Below, one piece after another: positions 22,494-35,904 of a stretch of 64,000 nt of DNA (its first letter is position 1; each line of letters starts with the position of its first letter). Position numbers and translations under genes: made by a program. The stretch comes from Quercus robur (Eukaryota; Streptophyta; Magnoliopsida; Fagales; Fagaceae), in assembly GCF_932294415.1 (NCBI RefSeq), contig NC_065535.1, forward strand, positions 27,746,782 to 27,810,781. Direction: 5' to 3'. The notes beneath the pieces are model-generated. The model saw nothing but the letters and a program-made list of their open reading frames with translations. It had not been told where the DNA came from and did not search any database.

Positions 22494-25400
22494 GGGGGGC
22501 CAAGGATGAGGATTAACACTATGGGACAAGCATAAAGCAGAATAAAGAGATTAAATGCTATTAACAAGTTACCATTCTCATGCACCAAAGTGGATTCCTT
22601 CAATGGAGATGCTTTCTCAACACTAGCTCTCATAGGCCACTGCTCTATGGGACGAATGACCAGTGATCTTGGATTTTCCCTAGGAATGAAAAGAGCATCT
22701 GCCTTTGGTGTGCTGCTGGGTGTTTCTTCATCATCACTAAAGAATGGAACCTGTATACAAAAAGTAGCAATTAACATAACATACTGCATAGCTATGTTAT
22801 AATCATTTTAAAACAAAGATTAAGTTTTAACAGAAGCATCATTCTCACCTTCGGCCCATCATGCTTAGTATGATATTTCCTTGCAGGCAACCTAATCCGC
22901 CTTTGTGACAGGTGTCGAGAAGTCAATAAGGATGATATTCGGACAGGAGCAGGTTTATCAACAACCTGATAGAAAGCGTTATCAATACCATGTTCATACT
23001 CATCTCAAAATTATACCAATTCAAATTCAAAAAAGCAAAGTAAGGAGTGTCATATTACTGGCAAGGAGGAAATTCCGTATTGAATTGAAGGTGCGGTTCC
23101 AACTCGACCAATTGACATTTGAGGCAATGCAGGGAGTGTTCCAAATGGATTTGTAGCAGGTACTGGTTGTAAAACTGCAGAGCTCTGGGTAGCAGACCTG
23201 TTAAGATGAGCATACAGCGCAAATCATTAATTGATGGGGGAAAATGTCAATTTTGTGTCCATAAAGTTATAAAATATGTTAATCCAAGATATGGATATAA
23301 AATAGAAAAAACAATCCATATATGTTAATCCAAGAGATGGACATAATAAAACAGAGTAAAGACACCCACACAAGAAGTGACAAACCAGATGCAGCAATTC
23401 AGGCAATGTGGTGTAGGTAATAACCCAAACAAACCACTTCTTTTATAAATAGGGAAAAATTAACAGATGCCCTAAGAGCATTGGTTTAGAAAATATTTTT
23501 AGAAACTTTTAATGGGAAAAGAAAAAAGAAGCTGATTTGTTTTTTTTACAGATTTTTATATTTCCCATAAAAGTGGAATCAAAACTTTCCTAAAATAGTC
23601 CATTAACAAATGCCCTAGGGGCAGCCATTAAACAGACCCAAATAAATAATAACCCAAACCAGTCATATCAATATTTAGGTGACATATGAGACTACAAATT
23701 TTTTATTTTTTTTAAAGCATCTTCACCAAATACAGTTTTCTTCATCCTAAAATCTCTGCCACTTTAAAATTCATGTAAGCTGAATTTGAGTTGTATCAAT
23801 CAAACACTTCTCTCTAATCTGAATGGAAACACGAGTGTTATTGGGTGTGGATGCATGTATGACACAAATACATGTGCTTTGTATGCATGGATTTTAAATG
23901 ATAGTAAATGCATAAAGCAGTAACTACAGAAGTGGCATACAATTGTCCAATGTTACTTTGACCCAAAGTGCCTGATGATCCAGCAAAGATACTTCCACCA
24001 GCTACAAAGGCCGAAAAGCAATTAAGTTAGCATACCATCCAATAAAAACCTCAAGGTCTATTATTTAGAAAAAATTAACGTAGAAAAACAGTACAAACTG
24101 AAGTTACCTGGTTGTGTCTGACCATAATTACTAAGGTTAAAAGTGCTAGCTGACTGAGCAGGCTGAGCCGGTTGAAAAGGCATTGAAAAAGAGGGCTACA
24201 GGTGAAGACACAGTTAAAAAACTATATTGCTCAAGAATCAATATTACCTAAAGCATCAAAATTCAACACTGACAACAGGAGCACAAAATTACACGTTCAC
24301 AGAGACAGGAGGCTGTATAAATAAGAACTTAGACTAGCAAATTCATAAAATAATTGCATATGCAACATATTACATAAGACAGCAAGAGTAGTCAGATACA
24401 AATCAATGAATTGTCACCGGCTACCTTTATTTATTATTATTAAAAAAAAAAAAAAAACAAGGTCGTAATCATGGTCTATAAAGACTATGGTCTAACTTAT
24501 AAGTTTCAAAGAAAAAAAATATTATTAGCTTCTTCAGCTCCTACTCAGGCATATTTTACATAACAAATTAAAAAGTTTGAGGGCAAATTTGAAAAATAAG
24601 TACTTCACACAAATTCCTAAATAAAACATTTGGAACAAGAAGCTTAAAAAATGACATAATAAAAAGGCATTCAAATAATTTGAAGAATTACTCACATTTG
24701 TTTGACTGAAACTAAGTGATGGAGTGCTTGAAAAAGTGTTAAATCCAGTGGAGGAAGGACCAAGTCCTTGACCAAAGGGTGAATTTGTAGTCGGTCCAAA
24801 TGAAGATTGTCCAAATGTGGAGCTCGTCTGCCCGATTGGTGGAGAGGATTGGAATAAAGGGGATGACTGAGTGTTACTAGTAAACGCTGGATTTGTTGTC
24901 TGTGCTGAACCAGAATTAAAGATAGATGGTTGACCAAATATAGATGGAGATGAATTAAGACCAAATGTATTTGTCGTTGTTGATAATGATGCTGATCCAA
25001 AAAGGCTGGATGAAGTTGATGCACTAAAAGGTGAAGAACTGAACTGAGGAGTAGCTGTGCTTGTAAAATTTAAAGCACCAATGCTGGAATTTTTTGGTGC
25101 AAATGGATTGGAAGGCATTGAGGAAGAGAAAGGATTTGCAGCTGACTGGCCAAATGATGGGGAGGGAGATGAATTAAAGCTTATCCCACCAGAAGGCTGA
25201 CCAGCAGGGAGTGGTCCACCTGAAATTTCAAAGTTAACATGTGAGTTATCATCGCTGGCAGTAAGCACCATAGGAAATTTAAAATTTTGACACATTTTCA
25301 AAAATGTACCTTTATCTCCCAATTGATAGTCCTCCCATCTCAGCTCCTCATGGCTTTTATCTTTGTATACAGGCATAGCTGATATTGACTCTAATTTCCC

Positions 25401-28400
25401 ACCAGCCTGTGCACCAGCACTATTGTCTGCTTCAGTTGTTGGAGTGTAAGCAGCTACTCTACTTCCCCCACGTTGACTCCCAAAAGGTGACTGCCCAATG
25501 CCAGTGCCACCAAATGCTGGTGCTGTAGATTGTGCTCCTGTACAACAGCTCATATGGAGAAAGTTCAATAAGTATTGATTAAAATACCGAAATAAAGATT
25601 AACAAAAGTTCTTCACAGAAATACAGAAGCTTGTCACAAGTAACTCACCAAATGGAGAACTTTGGGCTCCAAAAGGAGTTGTGCTTCCAAATGGGCTGCT
25701 ACCAAATGTAGAACTTGATTGACCAAAAGCTGGAGTGGAACCAAAGCTAAAGGACGGGGAAGTAGAAGCCCCAAAAGCAGGAGTACTTGCAGCACCAAAT
25801 GCAGATGTTGTGGCACCAAAAGCTGGAGTAGTTGAGGCACCAAATGCAGGAGCACTCGAGGCACCAAATGCAGGAGTGCTCGAGGCACCGAATGCAGGTG
25901 TGCTTGAGGAACCAAACATAGGGCTGCTTGAAGCTCCAAATGCTCCGCCAGATCCAAATACAGGGGCATTTGACACACCGAATGCAGTCCCTGTGCTGCC
26001 AAATGTAGGAGTTGTTGCTGAACCAAAGGCTGGAGAGCTTGTAGCACCAAAGGCTGGGGTGCTTGCAGCACCAAATGCAGGAGTGCCGGTTGACCCAAAA
26101 GCTGGAGTACTACTTGCACTAAATGCAGATTGACTTGTTGCACCAAAAGGTGCAGTGGAACCAAACATACTACTTCCAAATGCTGGCTGTGATTGTTGAT
26201 TTGTGCTTCCAAAGGGACTTGTTGGAGTAGGAGTGGACCCAAAGCCACCAAAAGCAGGCTTCTGACCAAAAACAGATGACCCTATAGCGATAGGAGAGAG
26301 CTTTCAGTTCAGATAAAATCTTAAAAGAAAAAAAGTGAACAAATTGAGTACATAAAAAGTACTTTTGTAGATAAGACATCCACCTACTTAAGAGAAATAT
26401 TATTAGCTTCTCTATAATCTAACCTATATAGTCAATTGCAGAGAATGATCATTTAAAGTTCTTCTTGTGGTCAAGAAGGGAGAAATATGAGTGCAGGGAG
26501 AAAAAAGAAAAACAAAAAAAGCAAGCATCCATTTACTCAAAAGTCGATAAATATAAACTAAAAGCAAATTCAATTAATGTCTTAGTTATTATTTAGTGAT
26601 CTGTTCAAATTGTAAAGGTGAAACCAACCAGCGCCAAAATGATAGAAAGGGCAGCTGCAATAAAGTAGTAAAAGCTACCTCTTCGAAAAATAAATTTTTA
26701 TTATATTTTTTATGATATTCCTTTCCCTCATCACTTACCAATGAGGTCTAGCTCAAATGGCAGCTCCAACCCCTATAAGAGCAAGGTGGAGGATGAGGCC
26801 ATGGGTTTAAGATCCACAAGGTGCACCTATAACTTACCAATAATAAAAAATTCCTGTCCCTCATCACTTCATACCCTTATCCCCTATAATTGCCTTCCAA
26901 AGTAATTCCATTATATTTACTTATCAAAAAAAAAAGTAATTACATATATTCCAGATAGAAAAAATGACCAAATGATACAATAAAAACCATAAAGCTGACA
27001 AATAACTTGTCTAGCAAGGAGAGAAGTACAAGAGACATGATATCCTACGAAGCAAGTGAGGAACTTACAATTTTCTATCCACCACACTTTTTTTTTTTAA
27101 AATTATCTAGACAAACTCATTTAAAAAATCAACCAAAAGCTGTTGTCCATTGCATCAACCACCAATGCATATCAAATCAGAGTGTATCAAGAATAATGCT
27201 TAGTTTTCCAGTTTGTAATCAGATTATCCAAAAAAAAAAATTATAAAGAATACATCCACTTCATACAGAAAACAATATCCATACTTCAGCTGAAGCACAG
27301 CTTTCTCTTCCATGGATACTCAAGACTCTGAAATAGCATTTGAATATAACAAAAAGAAAGTCTAAATATGCACAGGAAACCAGTTATCACACAATTCACA
27401 CACTACAAATAAATGATCATAGGATGCTGAGAGACATGATACATCAGGAAATAATCAGCAAAAGCCATCTTTCTCAGCAATTAAATCAAAACCAAACAAT
27501 CAGTTAAACTGTATGAGAAGGAATAAGCAACTAATTGGACAAGTAAAAAAAAAAACTGTTAAGACATACCACCAAATGATGATGATGAAGTACCGAAAGA
27601 AGGAGTAGAAGATGCTCCAAAAGCAGACATTGTACTTCCAAACGCCGGTGATGATGAAGTACCAAAGGTCGCGGTGGAAGAGAAAGGTGAAGATGGTTGG
27701 GTTGTTGCACCAAAAACTCCAGTTGATGTACCCCCAAATAAAGAACCCCCAGTTTGTGAACCAAAAGGTGTTGAAGTACCAAAGGGTTTTGGAGCAAACG
27801 GATTGTTATTTGCATTGCTGGTCTGCCCAAAGACTGATGGGGACCCAAATGGGCTACTAGAAGACTGCCCAAAAGCTGTTTTATAAATAAGCACTAATTA
27901 ATTTCCTTTCAAAAGGAAGCCCAGAGAACAAAACCTATAGATCATTACATACAATTCTGAAGATGAGCAGATGGAAAAAGAAAAACAAATGACAAACATA
28001 ATCATAGCAAAATAACTAACTTGAGTAAATGCAAGTCATACTCACCTTAATAAAAGAATATGAACGTTCGATGATCAAAAGAGCTCAACAAAATTATTAA
28101 AGAAGTAAAGATGAGATATAATTTTGATGGAAGCAAACAAATTTTTCCATTTGTATAATTGTAGTTGAAATTTAAACTAGTACACGGGGCACGGGTACAA
28201 TACAGCGACACAAACAATTTTTGAAAAATTATAACATGATACAACAGATAGGACACCGTTATGACACCCCAAATGAAATGTCCATGCATCCTACTTAAAT
28301 GACACTCTAGATACACCACCAAAATGACAGAATCAAGAAAAGCCTCTAATATCTGCAAGTATAATTTTTCTAGGAATATCAAAGACCTACTCATAATGGC

Positions 28401-28819
28401 ACAAAAGCATAAAAAATGTAAAAAAAAAAAAAAAAAAAAAATTAGGATCAGATGTAAGAGCCTCCAGAAAAATATAATTAAACAGATAAGTAAATACATA
28501 TATTAACCAAACACTGAGGCATAAAACAAAATAATAATAATAATAAGTGACAAAGAGAAAAGGAAAAGCTTTAAGCAAATTAGAATAGTGTACAAAACAC
28601 GTGCACTAACATATCAATAACATTGAAATGAAATTTAATCCAATCAAATACAAGCTCCCCAGTAAGAAAGTTGATTTCCCACAAGCCAAAAGTAAACGTA
28701 AGATAACAGAAGAGAAAACATAAGATCCAAGAACATGAAATTTAGGATAACAAAAACACATTGATTCAAGGATGACATAAAAACTTAGTTGAACAACACT
28801 TACGGTTCGAACTGAACAT
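20781..28819 (-). CDS. NUP98: Nucleoporin NUP98, 12 coding exons, 993 aa
   Basis: Exons on the minus strand: 28819-28804, 27875-27570, 26281-25649, 25537-25310, 25219-24696, 24195-24108, 24001-23941, 23197-23059, 22965-22849, 22750-22573, 22179-22117 and 21409-20781. Every junction is GT-AG and phases close to 2,982 bp. Exons 1-3 encode an N-terminal FG/GAFG-repeat domain ([16 protein letters not shown] start; many PAFGA units in exon 3). Exon 4 carries the GLEBS motif ([18 protein letters not shown]) that binds RAE1/Gle2. Exon 5 is a second FG region. Exon 12 holds the S59 autopeptidase fold ([18 protein letters not shown]-like EWKFRVNHF). The protein lines the pore, forms the FG barrier and anchors RAE1 for mRNA export. 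Length matches Arabidopsis NUP98A/B (about 1,000 aa). The stop TGA follows HF directly, so the serine normally after the scissile bond is not encoded. Confidence 0.94.
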
Positions 28820-29470
28820 CCTTCAGTTTAACTCTCTTGGCCAATAAGATGAAGACGAAGACGTGTCCGAAAACTGAAATAGAGAAAAGCATAACACAAA
28901 TCAGAATACTTAATAAACCAACAACGCCAAAAACCAAAATCAACATTCCACAATGTTATTGGTTCCACGGCGATTGGTTCACGAGCATTGAGGCTAGGTA
29001 TATGAATGATGTGCAAATTCGGATCCAAACTCCATTATTCCATAAATTACACAGACTACTCGTAGTGTTACTAAAATATCGAATCGTAATGAATCGAGGC
29101 GTATAAATTTGTGGAAAAGATTCAAAATCAGAAAGCGGATTAGGTTTCGAATTGAATAAATTAGAGTATATTGTGATTAATCTGATGAGAAAAATTGAAA
29201 TAAACCTAAGTATAAAAGTAGACGTAGAAAGTGAAAGCGAAAACAGCGAGAAAGAGAGAGAGAGAGAGTGTGTGTGTGTGTGTGTGTTAGGGTTTTGAAA
29301 GAACATACCGAAAGTGAAAGCGTCGATCTCAGAGGCTCAGAGCAGTGTGGGAGATTGGGGAAGAATATATGATTACAAGGGTTTGGAGGAGTTGCATAAA
29401 CAAAACTTCAGAATTTTTATTTATCGTAGATGTAAAATATTGGTTTTTTTCCGTTCCTTTTATATGGCAC
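28820..29470 (-). promoter_or_regulatory. NUP98: NUP98 5' untranslated region with intron, and promoter
   Basis: A likely untranslated-leader intron runs from donor CTTTCG|GTATGTTC near 29309 to acceptor TATTTCAG near 28876; the ATG lies about 57 bases further. On the minus strand CATATAAAAGG at about 29466-29456 is a fair TATA box. AAAACCCTAAC just inside the intron is telo-box-like. A (GA)n/(TG)n tract at 29251-29286 lies in the intron. Confidence 0.6.
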
Positions 29471-29519
29471 TGCTTCAGGGTAAATCCGCGTAGCGTTTTA
29501 AGTAATCTTTTACCACTAT

Positions 29520-32500
29520 AGTCTCTTTGTCTGCGTGAAAACAACGTCCGTACCTCAGCTTTTTTCTTTTTTCCTTTTTCTTTTTTCTTTTTTAAAAAAT
29601 TCAATTTAGTTCTTTTTTTTTTTTTTTTTTTGGCTAAAATTCAATTTAGTTCTTTAAGTGGTTGTATTTATTTATTTTTCATTTTTTAAAAACAAACAGA
29701 GAGAATGAGGTTGATGCAATTACCATCAAGTTGTGATATGGAAAGTTAAAAAATAAAAAGTTGAAAGTTTTTAAACAAAAAAATAATTAAAGGGTTTGGA
29801 TTAAAAGTTTTTTTTTTTTTAACTTTCAATATTACCCATTGATTCATTACTGTACAAGATCAAGATACATTAGAAAAAACAAATAATATGATCATTCTTA
29901 CAAATATGTTGGTAATTTTCGATAAGCCCAGTATGAAGTGCATGCATTCCCCTAGTTTAGGAATATAGTTTTCTTTCAATATCTCGTAGTTTCCGATAGC
30001 TTATAACCCAATACAACGTGAACACACGTCCAAAACTTGCCACATGTTAGCATTGTGTCAAGTCCAATGGCATAAGAGTTCTAGAACCAGTTTGCCCAAC
30101 AAATTAAATTTCAAAATTAGCAAATTAGATCTTATAATTTAAGAATGGCAATGAGGTAGAATGCGGGGAGAGGGTTGGATCAAGTGTGCCCTATCCCCTC
30201 TTTAATGAGGGAGTTTCGCAAGTTTGGGAACAGGGCAAATTGGAGATATTTGTCATTTTTAATGAAGTGAATTCAACATCAATGCTAAGAGATACAAAAA
30301 GCAAATATTTTGGGAATAATAATAGAATGTTAATAAAAATAAATAAATTATAAGTTTGATATATATATAGACACCCACATGCACACAAGGGCGAGATGAG
30401 ATGGGTGGGGCAAGCAAACCCCCCCCCCCCCCCCCCTCTTTCAAAAGCCCATCACCCCTTTGGATTAGGAAAAATCAACACTAGGTAAGGCGGATTAGGC
30501 AAAGTGGGGAATTTTCGCATCCTTATTATAATCTAAAAAATACATTAAGGTCCAAGGCCCGAGCCGAGGAAAGATATTGCTGAGAACATGCAATGAAAGT
30601 CCAAATGGCCTAGAGATAAAGTCGAGGACGATGTTGTCCTCGACATCTCAAAGCGCTCCTGGAAGAAAGAGGAAGTACGGTATAGGAACAATTCATGGAA
30701 AAACTAAACACCTCTGCATTGATGGGGAAATGACTCCTGAACAGTGTGGTAACAAAGGACAAGGGAAGGGCTACCATTACTGCGATTAAGTACTCTGTGC
30801 CTGACAGAGCAATGCTTTTCAGTTTTTACAACCACCCCCAACCACTTTGAGTATGGGCTGATGGGACAAGTATCAGCTCTGGAAAACTGAACCTACACGT
30901 GGACGTTAAAGGGAGGCTAAAGGCCAGTATAAAAGGAGAAAGAAGCAAGCCAAAAGAAGAGGGGGGGAAAAAAACCAAGAAGCAAAGCCTCCCAGTCCAT
31001 GCCGAGGAGAAAGACTTCTTGGACAAGCACGGTTCACCCTTGTGCGATTACCATGAACGCCATGACCAACCACTGTCCGGTGACCAAGGCCTAGCCTTTC
31101 AGCCCACTCTCTACAAATTTTACTGTTTGGGCCTTTAACGTGCGAACCTAATATTAATTTGGGATCGTTACAAATCGAGTCCTTACATTATTTTTGGATA
31201 TTTCATGTTTCATTTGTTACATTCCTACATTATAAGGTTTAAATGTACAATTTTCTAGATTAAAATAGGGTTTTCTTGATTTAATTTTGTTCTTGTCCTT
31301 GAAATTAAAAAATGTTACAATTTAATCTCTATGAAATTTAAGAGATATTAATTTCATACTTTCTTTTATATGCTATCAAAAAAATGCATACTTTTCAACA
31401 GAATACTAACATGATCTTGCATAAATTTAATAGAAGAAAGGTAAAATGAAATGACAAAAATGATATATATAAATAATAATAAAAAAGGAGAAAAAAAAAA
31501 TTCAAGAATGAGTTTGTAAATCTGAAGTATATTTTTCATATTAATCTTATCAACTTTTTTGCATGTCAATACAACCATTTCATATCAAATCAACCTAGAA
31601 TTTGTATGGACTAGGTAATAGAGAGAATAAATAAATAAATTATCCTACAATAAGATATGTAGGAAGACCCATTTTATTTGTTATTTTAAAAAAAAATTGT
31701 GAAAGGTGCTAAAGTTGAAGTCATTTGGATTTAAAGACTTGCCAAAATAAGCTTTTAGCAATCTTAACGTTAGATTAAAAAAAAATTAGGGATTTACTCA
31801 AAAATGAATAAATAAATAAATAAATAAATTTTAGGGGAAATTACATTAAAGACCCAAACTTTATACCATAGTTCAAATTAAGTCTCAAGTATCTAATTTT
31901 ATCAATTAAAGTCCCTAATTTATGAACTCGTTTCAAATTGAAGTCTCTGTCCTTATGCATTAAGGAGTAGTAAGAAAGCATAGAATAATAGGAACCACCT
32001 AAAACTTTTTCAAATATCATTATTTTAAATCATTTTACAAAGATGGTAGAGACAAAAGAACTTCGCTTATAGCGAAACAAAAAGTATCAAGAAATCAAAA
32101 TAAATTATCTAACGAAAAACAAGGTTTTATCAACAATTAAAATTCTTTTTACTGATTCATACTTCCCAGAAGTAACATAAATGAACTATGGAGATAGACA
32201 TGGTCTCACATTGAAATAATTTCATAAATTTGAAACTTTAATCAACAAAATTAAAACCTTCATACCTTATTTTGAAGCGTGTGTGTACATACACGTACGG
32301 ATTTGGATATGGTGCAATTGCATCATGTAATTAGTAATTACCACACATGTGAGATGTAAAAGTTTAAAAATATTTTTTTACCCTTTTTTTTCGTTAACTT
32401 TTACATCTCATATGAGTATTGTAATTGCAAGATGCACTGGATCTCAATCCATATACATGCACAAAACTAAAGCAGATTGTATGAAAGTTTTAAACAAATT

Positions 32501-32560
32501 AGGGGTTAGTGTGGTTCAGTGCACTTTGTTTTCTGATCTTTCTTTCTAATTACTTATTTG
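29520..32560. repeat. NUP98 upstream flank, copy A of a segmental duplication
   Basis: This flank is repeated at 39665-45045 (copy B). Matching anchors are TCTGCGTGAAAA..ACGTC (29530/39671), 'agcattgtgtcaagtcca' (30048/41090), the 'ggcaat..gg..gagggttggatcaag' stretch (30147/41200), 'tggggcaagcaaa' (30405/41560), 'ttctagattaaa' (31253/43514) and 'aaagacccaaa.tttatacca' (31848/44626). Copy A carries a unique 638-bp insertion at 30546-31183 and an 18-base C-run at 30419-30436. Copy B carries other insertions. No gene is seen in either copy. Confidence 0.75.
30546..31183 (+). mobile_element. LTR-like insertion in flank copy A
   Basis: The 638-bp block is absent from the paralogous flank near 43,300-43,450. 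It is flanked by TACAT at 30541-30545 and 31184-31188. It has a CAGTATAAAAGG TATA box near 30926 and 'gagccgagga'/'cctcgacatc' phrases common in plant LTRs. Its ends (TAAGG...TCCT) are not the usual TG...CA, so its class is uncertain; it may be a solo LTR or a small non-autonomous element. Confidence 0.5.
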
Positions 32561-35329
32561 TTTGGTAGAATTTGTATAATCTTAGGCCCAATTGTTATGT
32601 AATTTGTGATATCATTTATAGAGTTTCCTTTTGGTAACAAAACAAAGCCCCAACCCCAACAGTATATATGATTCGAGGCAGTTTAAACTTTTACGCTATT
32701 CACCTCTATAATATGCATATGCCTGTGCTGGAATTAGAGTAATTCCTAGGGTAAAGGAATGACAGAGATGATTATAATGAATTTTAGATCATTGCAGTAG
32801 GCTTTTGACATAAAATTATAATATCGATTACTTGAGCTCATCTTAGGCTTGCATACTAAATTTTAAACCGCTTTGCTTGTCTTGATCAGATTATAATCTC
32901 ATATTGGAATTTCGTGGTTTTTTTTTTTTTTTTTTCATGGCTTGCATACTAATTTTTAAACTGCTTTACTTGTCTTGGTCAAATTGTCATCTAATATTGG
33001 CATTTCATGTATTTTTTTTCAAGGATGAATTTGGACTTTGGTTGAAAATTTGAGACACTCTTTATTATTACTAATCCCCAAAAAAATGCAAATGAGATGG
33101 TCTTTACTGAGACCAATGAGGCCTTTTTTTAGGTTCACTACTTCATGTAGGAAGTTTCCCTGTTGGATTGGCCTTTGTACTAAAATCTTGTAGGAAGTGT
33201 TCAAAATCCCTTTCTTTTTTGAGGACTTATTAATTACAGCTAGAAGGGGTGAGATTTTTACGGATGTACTGTCCCAAGGTAACAAGCCACAATGTAACAT
33301 TATCCAAAGAATCTAGAAGTCTTTCAGAGGCCACTATTGTTAGATAATATATACAATCTCCTGTGCTTAGTGCAAGAGGGCCATTTAGTCCAAGAATTGG
33401 AGAACCAAGACCATCTAAATGTGGTTAAAATTAGGAACAATCGGTTGTGTTTATATTGCCAGTCACTAAATAGCGATCATTTAATGAACATGAAAAGAGG
33501 GCTTGCAATAACCTTTCTTTTACTTCCAACTTTTTTTATTTTATTTTTTTTATAATTTTCAATTGGGGATCTCATTGTTGTAAGATGTTTTGCCTTTGTG
33601 GAATTTATTAGAGAGGAGGGATTTGTAACCACGATTTTTGTCAAAAATTATACTAAATTCCATATGTTTATTTCCAGTGAAGCAGGACACTACAGCAGGA
33701 AATTGTACAAGCCCTATTTTGGCACTCTTATGTTTAAACTTTAAAGGGCACAATTATGGTGAGATGTTGCTTTTAAGTTCATAAGCCTTGCAATAAGCAT
33801 GATATTAGTGAAATTTTGATTTTTGAAATACTAGAAGTGTTGCTTTAGCGAAATTTTGCACTCCTAAGATGATTTCAACCCTTACTTGGATCAAGGAAGA
33901 GATAGAAGGGGGCATTATGCCATATATGTGTAATATAAAGCACAATCAAATTTGAGGTGATACAACCCAGGTTTGGTAATAGAAATTGTAGTAAAAATAG
34001 ACTAGCCTCCAAGAACGTGACAAAGAGTAGAAAATTTTCGGGAATTAATTTGCTTGCCTTCTCTATTTCATTCTTTGCTTAAATGCGAATTCAATGCTTG
34101 GAAATTCAAAATAATAAGCGATAATGATAGGAAATTTGGCAATTCTAACTGGTAAACCTTGCCACTAGCAATCCTAATTGAAGTATTAGCAATCCTTATT
34201 TAAACAATAGCTAACAACCTGATCAACTAACAATTCCTATATATGAAAAAAAGCGGGGCAACCAACAAGCATTCTATCCTTAGCAGGCAAGCCTCATCAG
34301 CCATCACTTATCTCTGCACCCTTATCAGCATTAGCAACATGCACTCCTTGCAATTTCAGACAAGCTTGTGTCATATCAGAGCCAATGTAGAATAAAAAAA
34401 TTTATAAGCCACATAACCAAATTCCTCACTATCCATGCTACTAAGTTTCAAAATCAACCACATTGTGGAAGTATCCATGCTACTTAGTCTCAAACTCCAT
34501 GCCAACCAAAAGGTACCCAACCAACCACAGTATCTGTGCCCTGAGAGGAATTTTTGTCATCCTGTTAAAATAACATCAAAACAAATAGGTGAGCTTAAAT
34601 TTTATACAAACAAAAAGACTATGACTAACAAATTAAAAAATATACAAAACAAGCCTAGAAATATACAATCAAGTTCAGGAATATGCATAACAAACCTAGA
34701 AATATACATAACAAGCCTAGACACAAGACAAAAACACTGCTAAGAACAAACATTATAATCAAAATAGAAAAAAAAAAGTTTTTTCTTTTCAATACACTTG
34801 AGTTTGGATATATACAGAACAAACTTGGAAAATAGGACAAAAACACTACTAAGAACAAATATATCATCAAAATAGAAGAAATCAAGTTTCTTCTTTTCAA
34901 TGCACATGAGTTCAGAAATATAGAGAACAAACCTAGAAAGTAACAAATTGCCTAGTATAAGAAATTGGTTCAAAGCAAGGTGATAAGAGAGGGTATACAA
35001 TCCTCCAAAGGTCAGAAGTACCACAATAAGACTAGTTAAAGGCTACAATATGGACTCTTCAAGATCCAAGAGACTTGCTGACTTACTACCACCATTAGGT
35101 GCAAAAATGAGAAAGGGCTAGCTCAATTCATCCAATCAACATACATAAATAATAAACTATAATGCAACTACTTTAACAATCAATTCAGAAATATGGCTTC
35201 AAAAATAAAAAATCCTTCTAGTTGAAGATAACTAATAAATGTTGATGATGTGTAAAAACATTACTCTTATAATTATTCCAAGATAATAACATAAATTTTT
35301 TTCTAATTTATTTACATGCCCATGGCTTA
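32561..35329. other. Intergenic with a 109-bp tandem repeat
   Basis: No gene is seen. Two units of a repeat start at 34727 and 34836 (GACAAAAACACTRCTAAGAACAAA...). They are preceded by short 'aacctagaaatatacataac' repeats at about 34650-34720. The rest is AT-rich without recognisable elements. Confidence 0.5.
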
Positions 35330-35880
35330 TTCTAGTGCAAATTTGTAATGTGCCTTCATCCACAGAAGTGAGCGGCTAATAATCCATAGTATGATTAGGG
35401 TTGCAATAGTGTTTAGATAACATAACCCTACCCAATGCAAATTCCCAAAATACCCACTTTGTTCCATTCGTTACACTCCACTCAGTTCAGCCATAAGGCC
35501 CTTTGGCAAGTGACCTATAAACAATATGAGCCAACTACAACAGTATCCCCTACATTTCTTACCGCTACCATTCCCTTCCCATCCAATCACACATTGTGCA
35601 TTGAATTGAGACCCATTTGAGATCACAAATGGGTGATGGCCAATATTAGAGCCTAGCAAAGAGAAAAATGAGGAGGAATCTTTCCCTCTTGGTCCAATCA
35701 AAACAGCATAAAACAGATAAGCATTGGAAATAGCATATAGGCATCATTGAACCAAAATTGAAGACACTCATACTAGAAATCATACTATTAATTATTTTGC
35801 TTTTTTCTTTCAAAGCCTATATTAAACATATGTAACAAAAAGCTCAAAAAATGACATAATGAGAGAAACTTCAATAATTT
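35330..35880. repeat. Downstream flank shared by the two truncated NUP98-like loci
   Basis: The stretch from 'aatgtgccttc.tcca' to the exon 5 end is repeated at about 49560-50100 in the same order: 'gcaaattcccaaaatacccact', 'cataaggccctttgg', 'ccatttgaga' and 'gcatatagg catcat'. This shows that both truncated loci come from one duplicated unit rather than two independent losses of the 3' half. Confidence 0.8.
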
Positions 35881-35904
35881 TAAGAGTTATTCACATTTGA
35901 TTGA

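Noticed and set aside
30419..30436. 18-base C-run as a regulatory G-quadruplex site
   Set aside because: It lies in a decayed non-coding flank; the paralogous flank has only a short C-tract, so slippage or sequencing difficulty explains it better.
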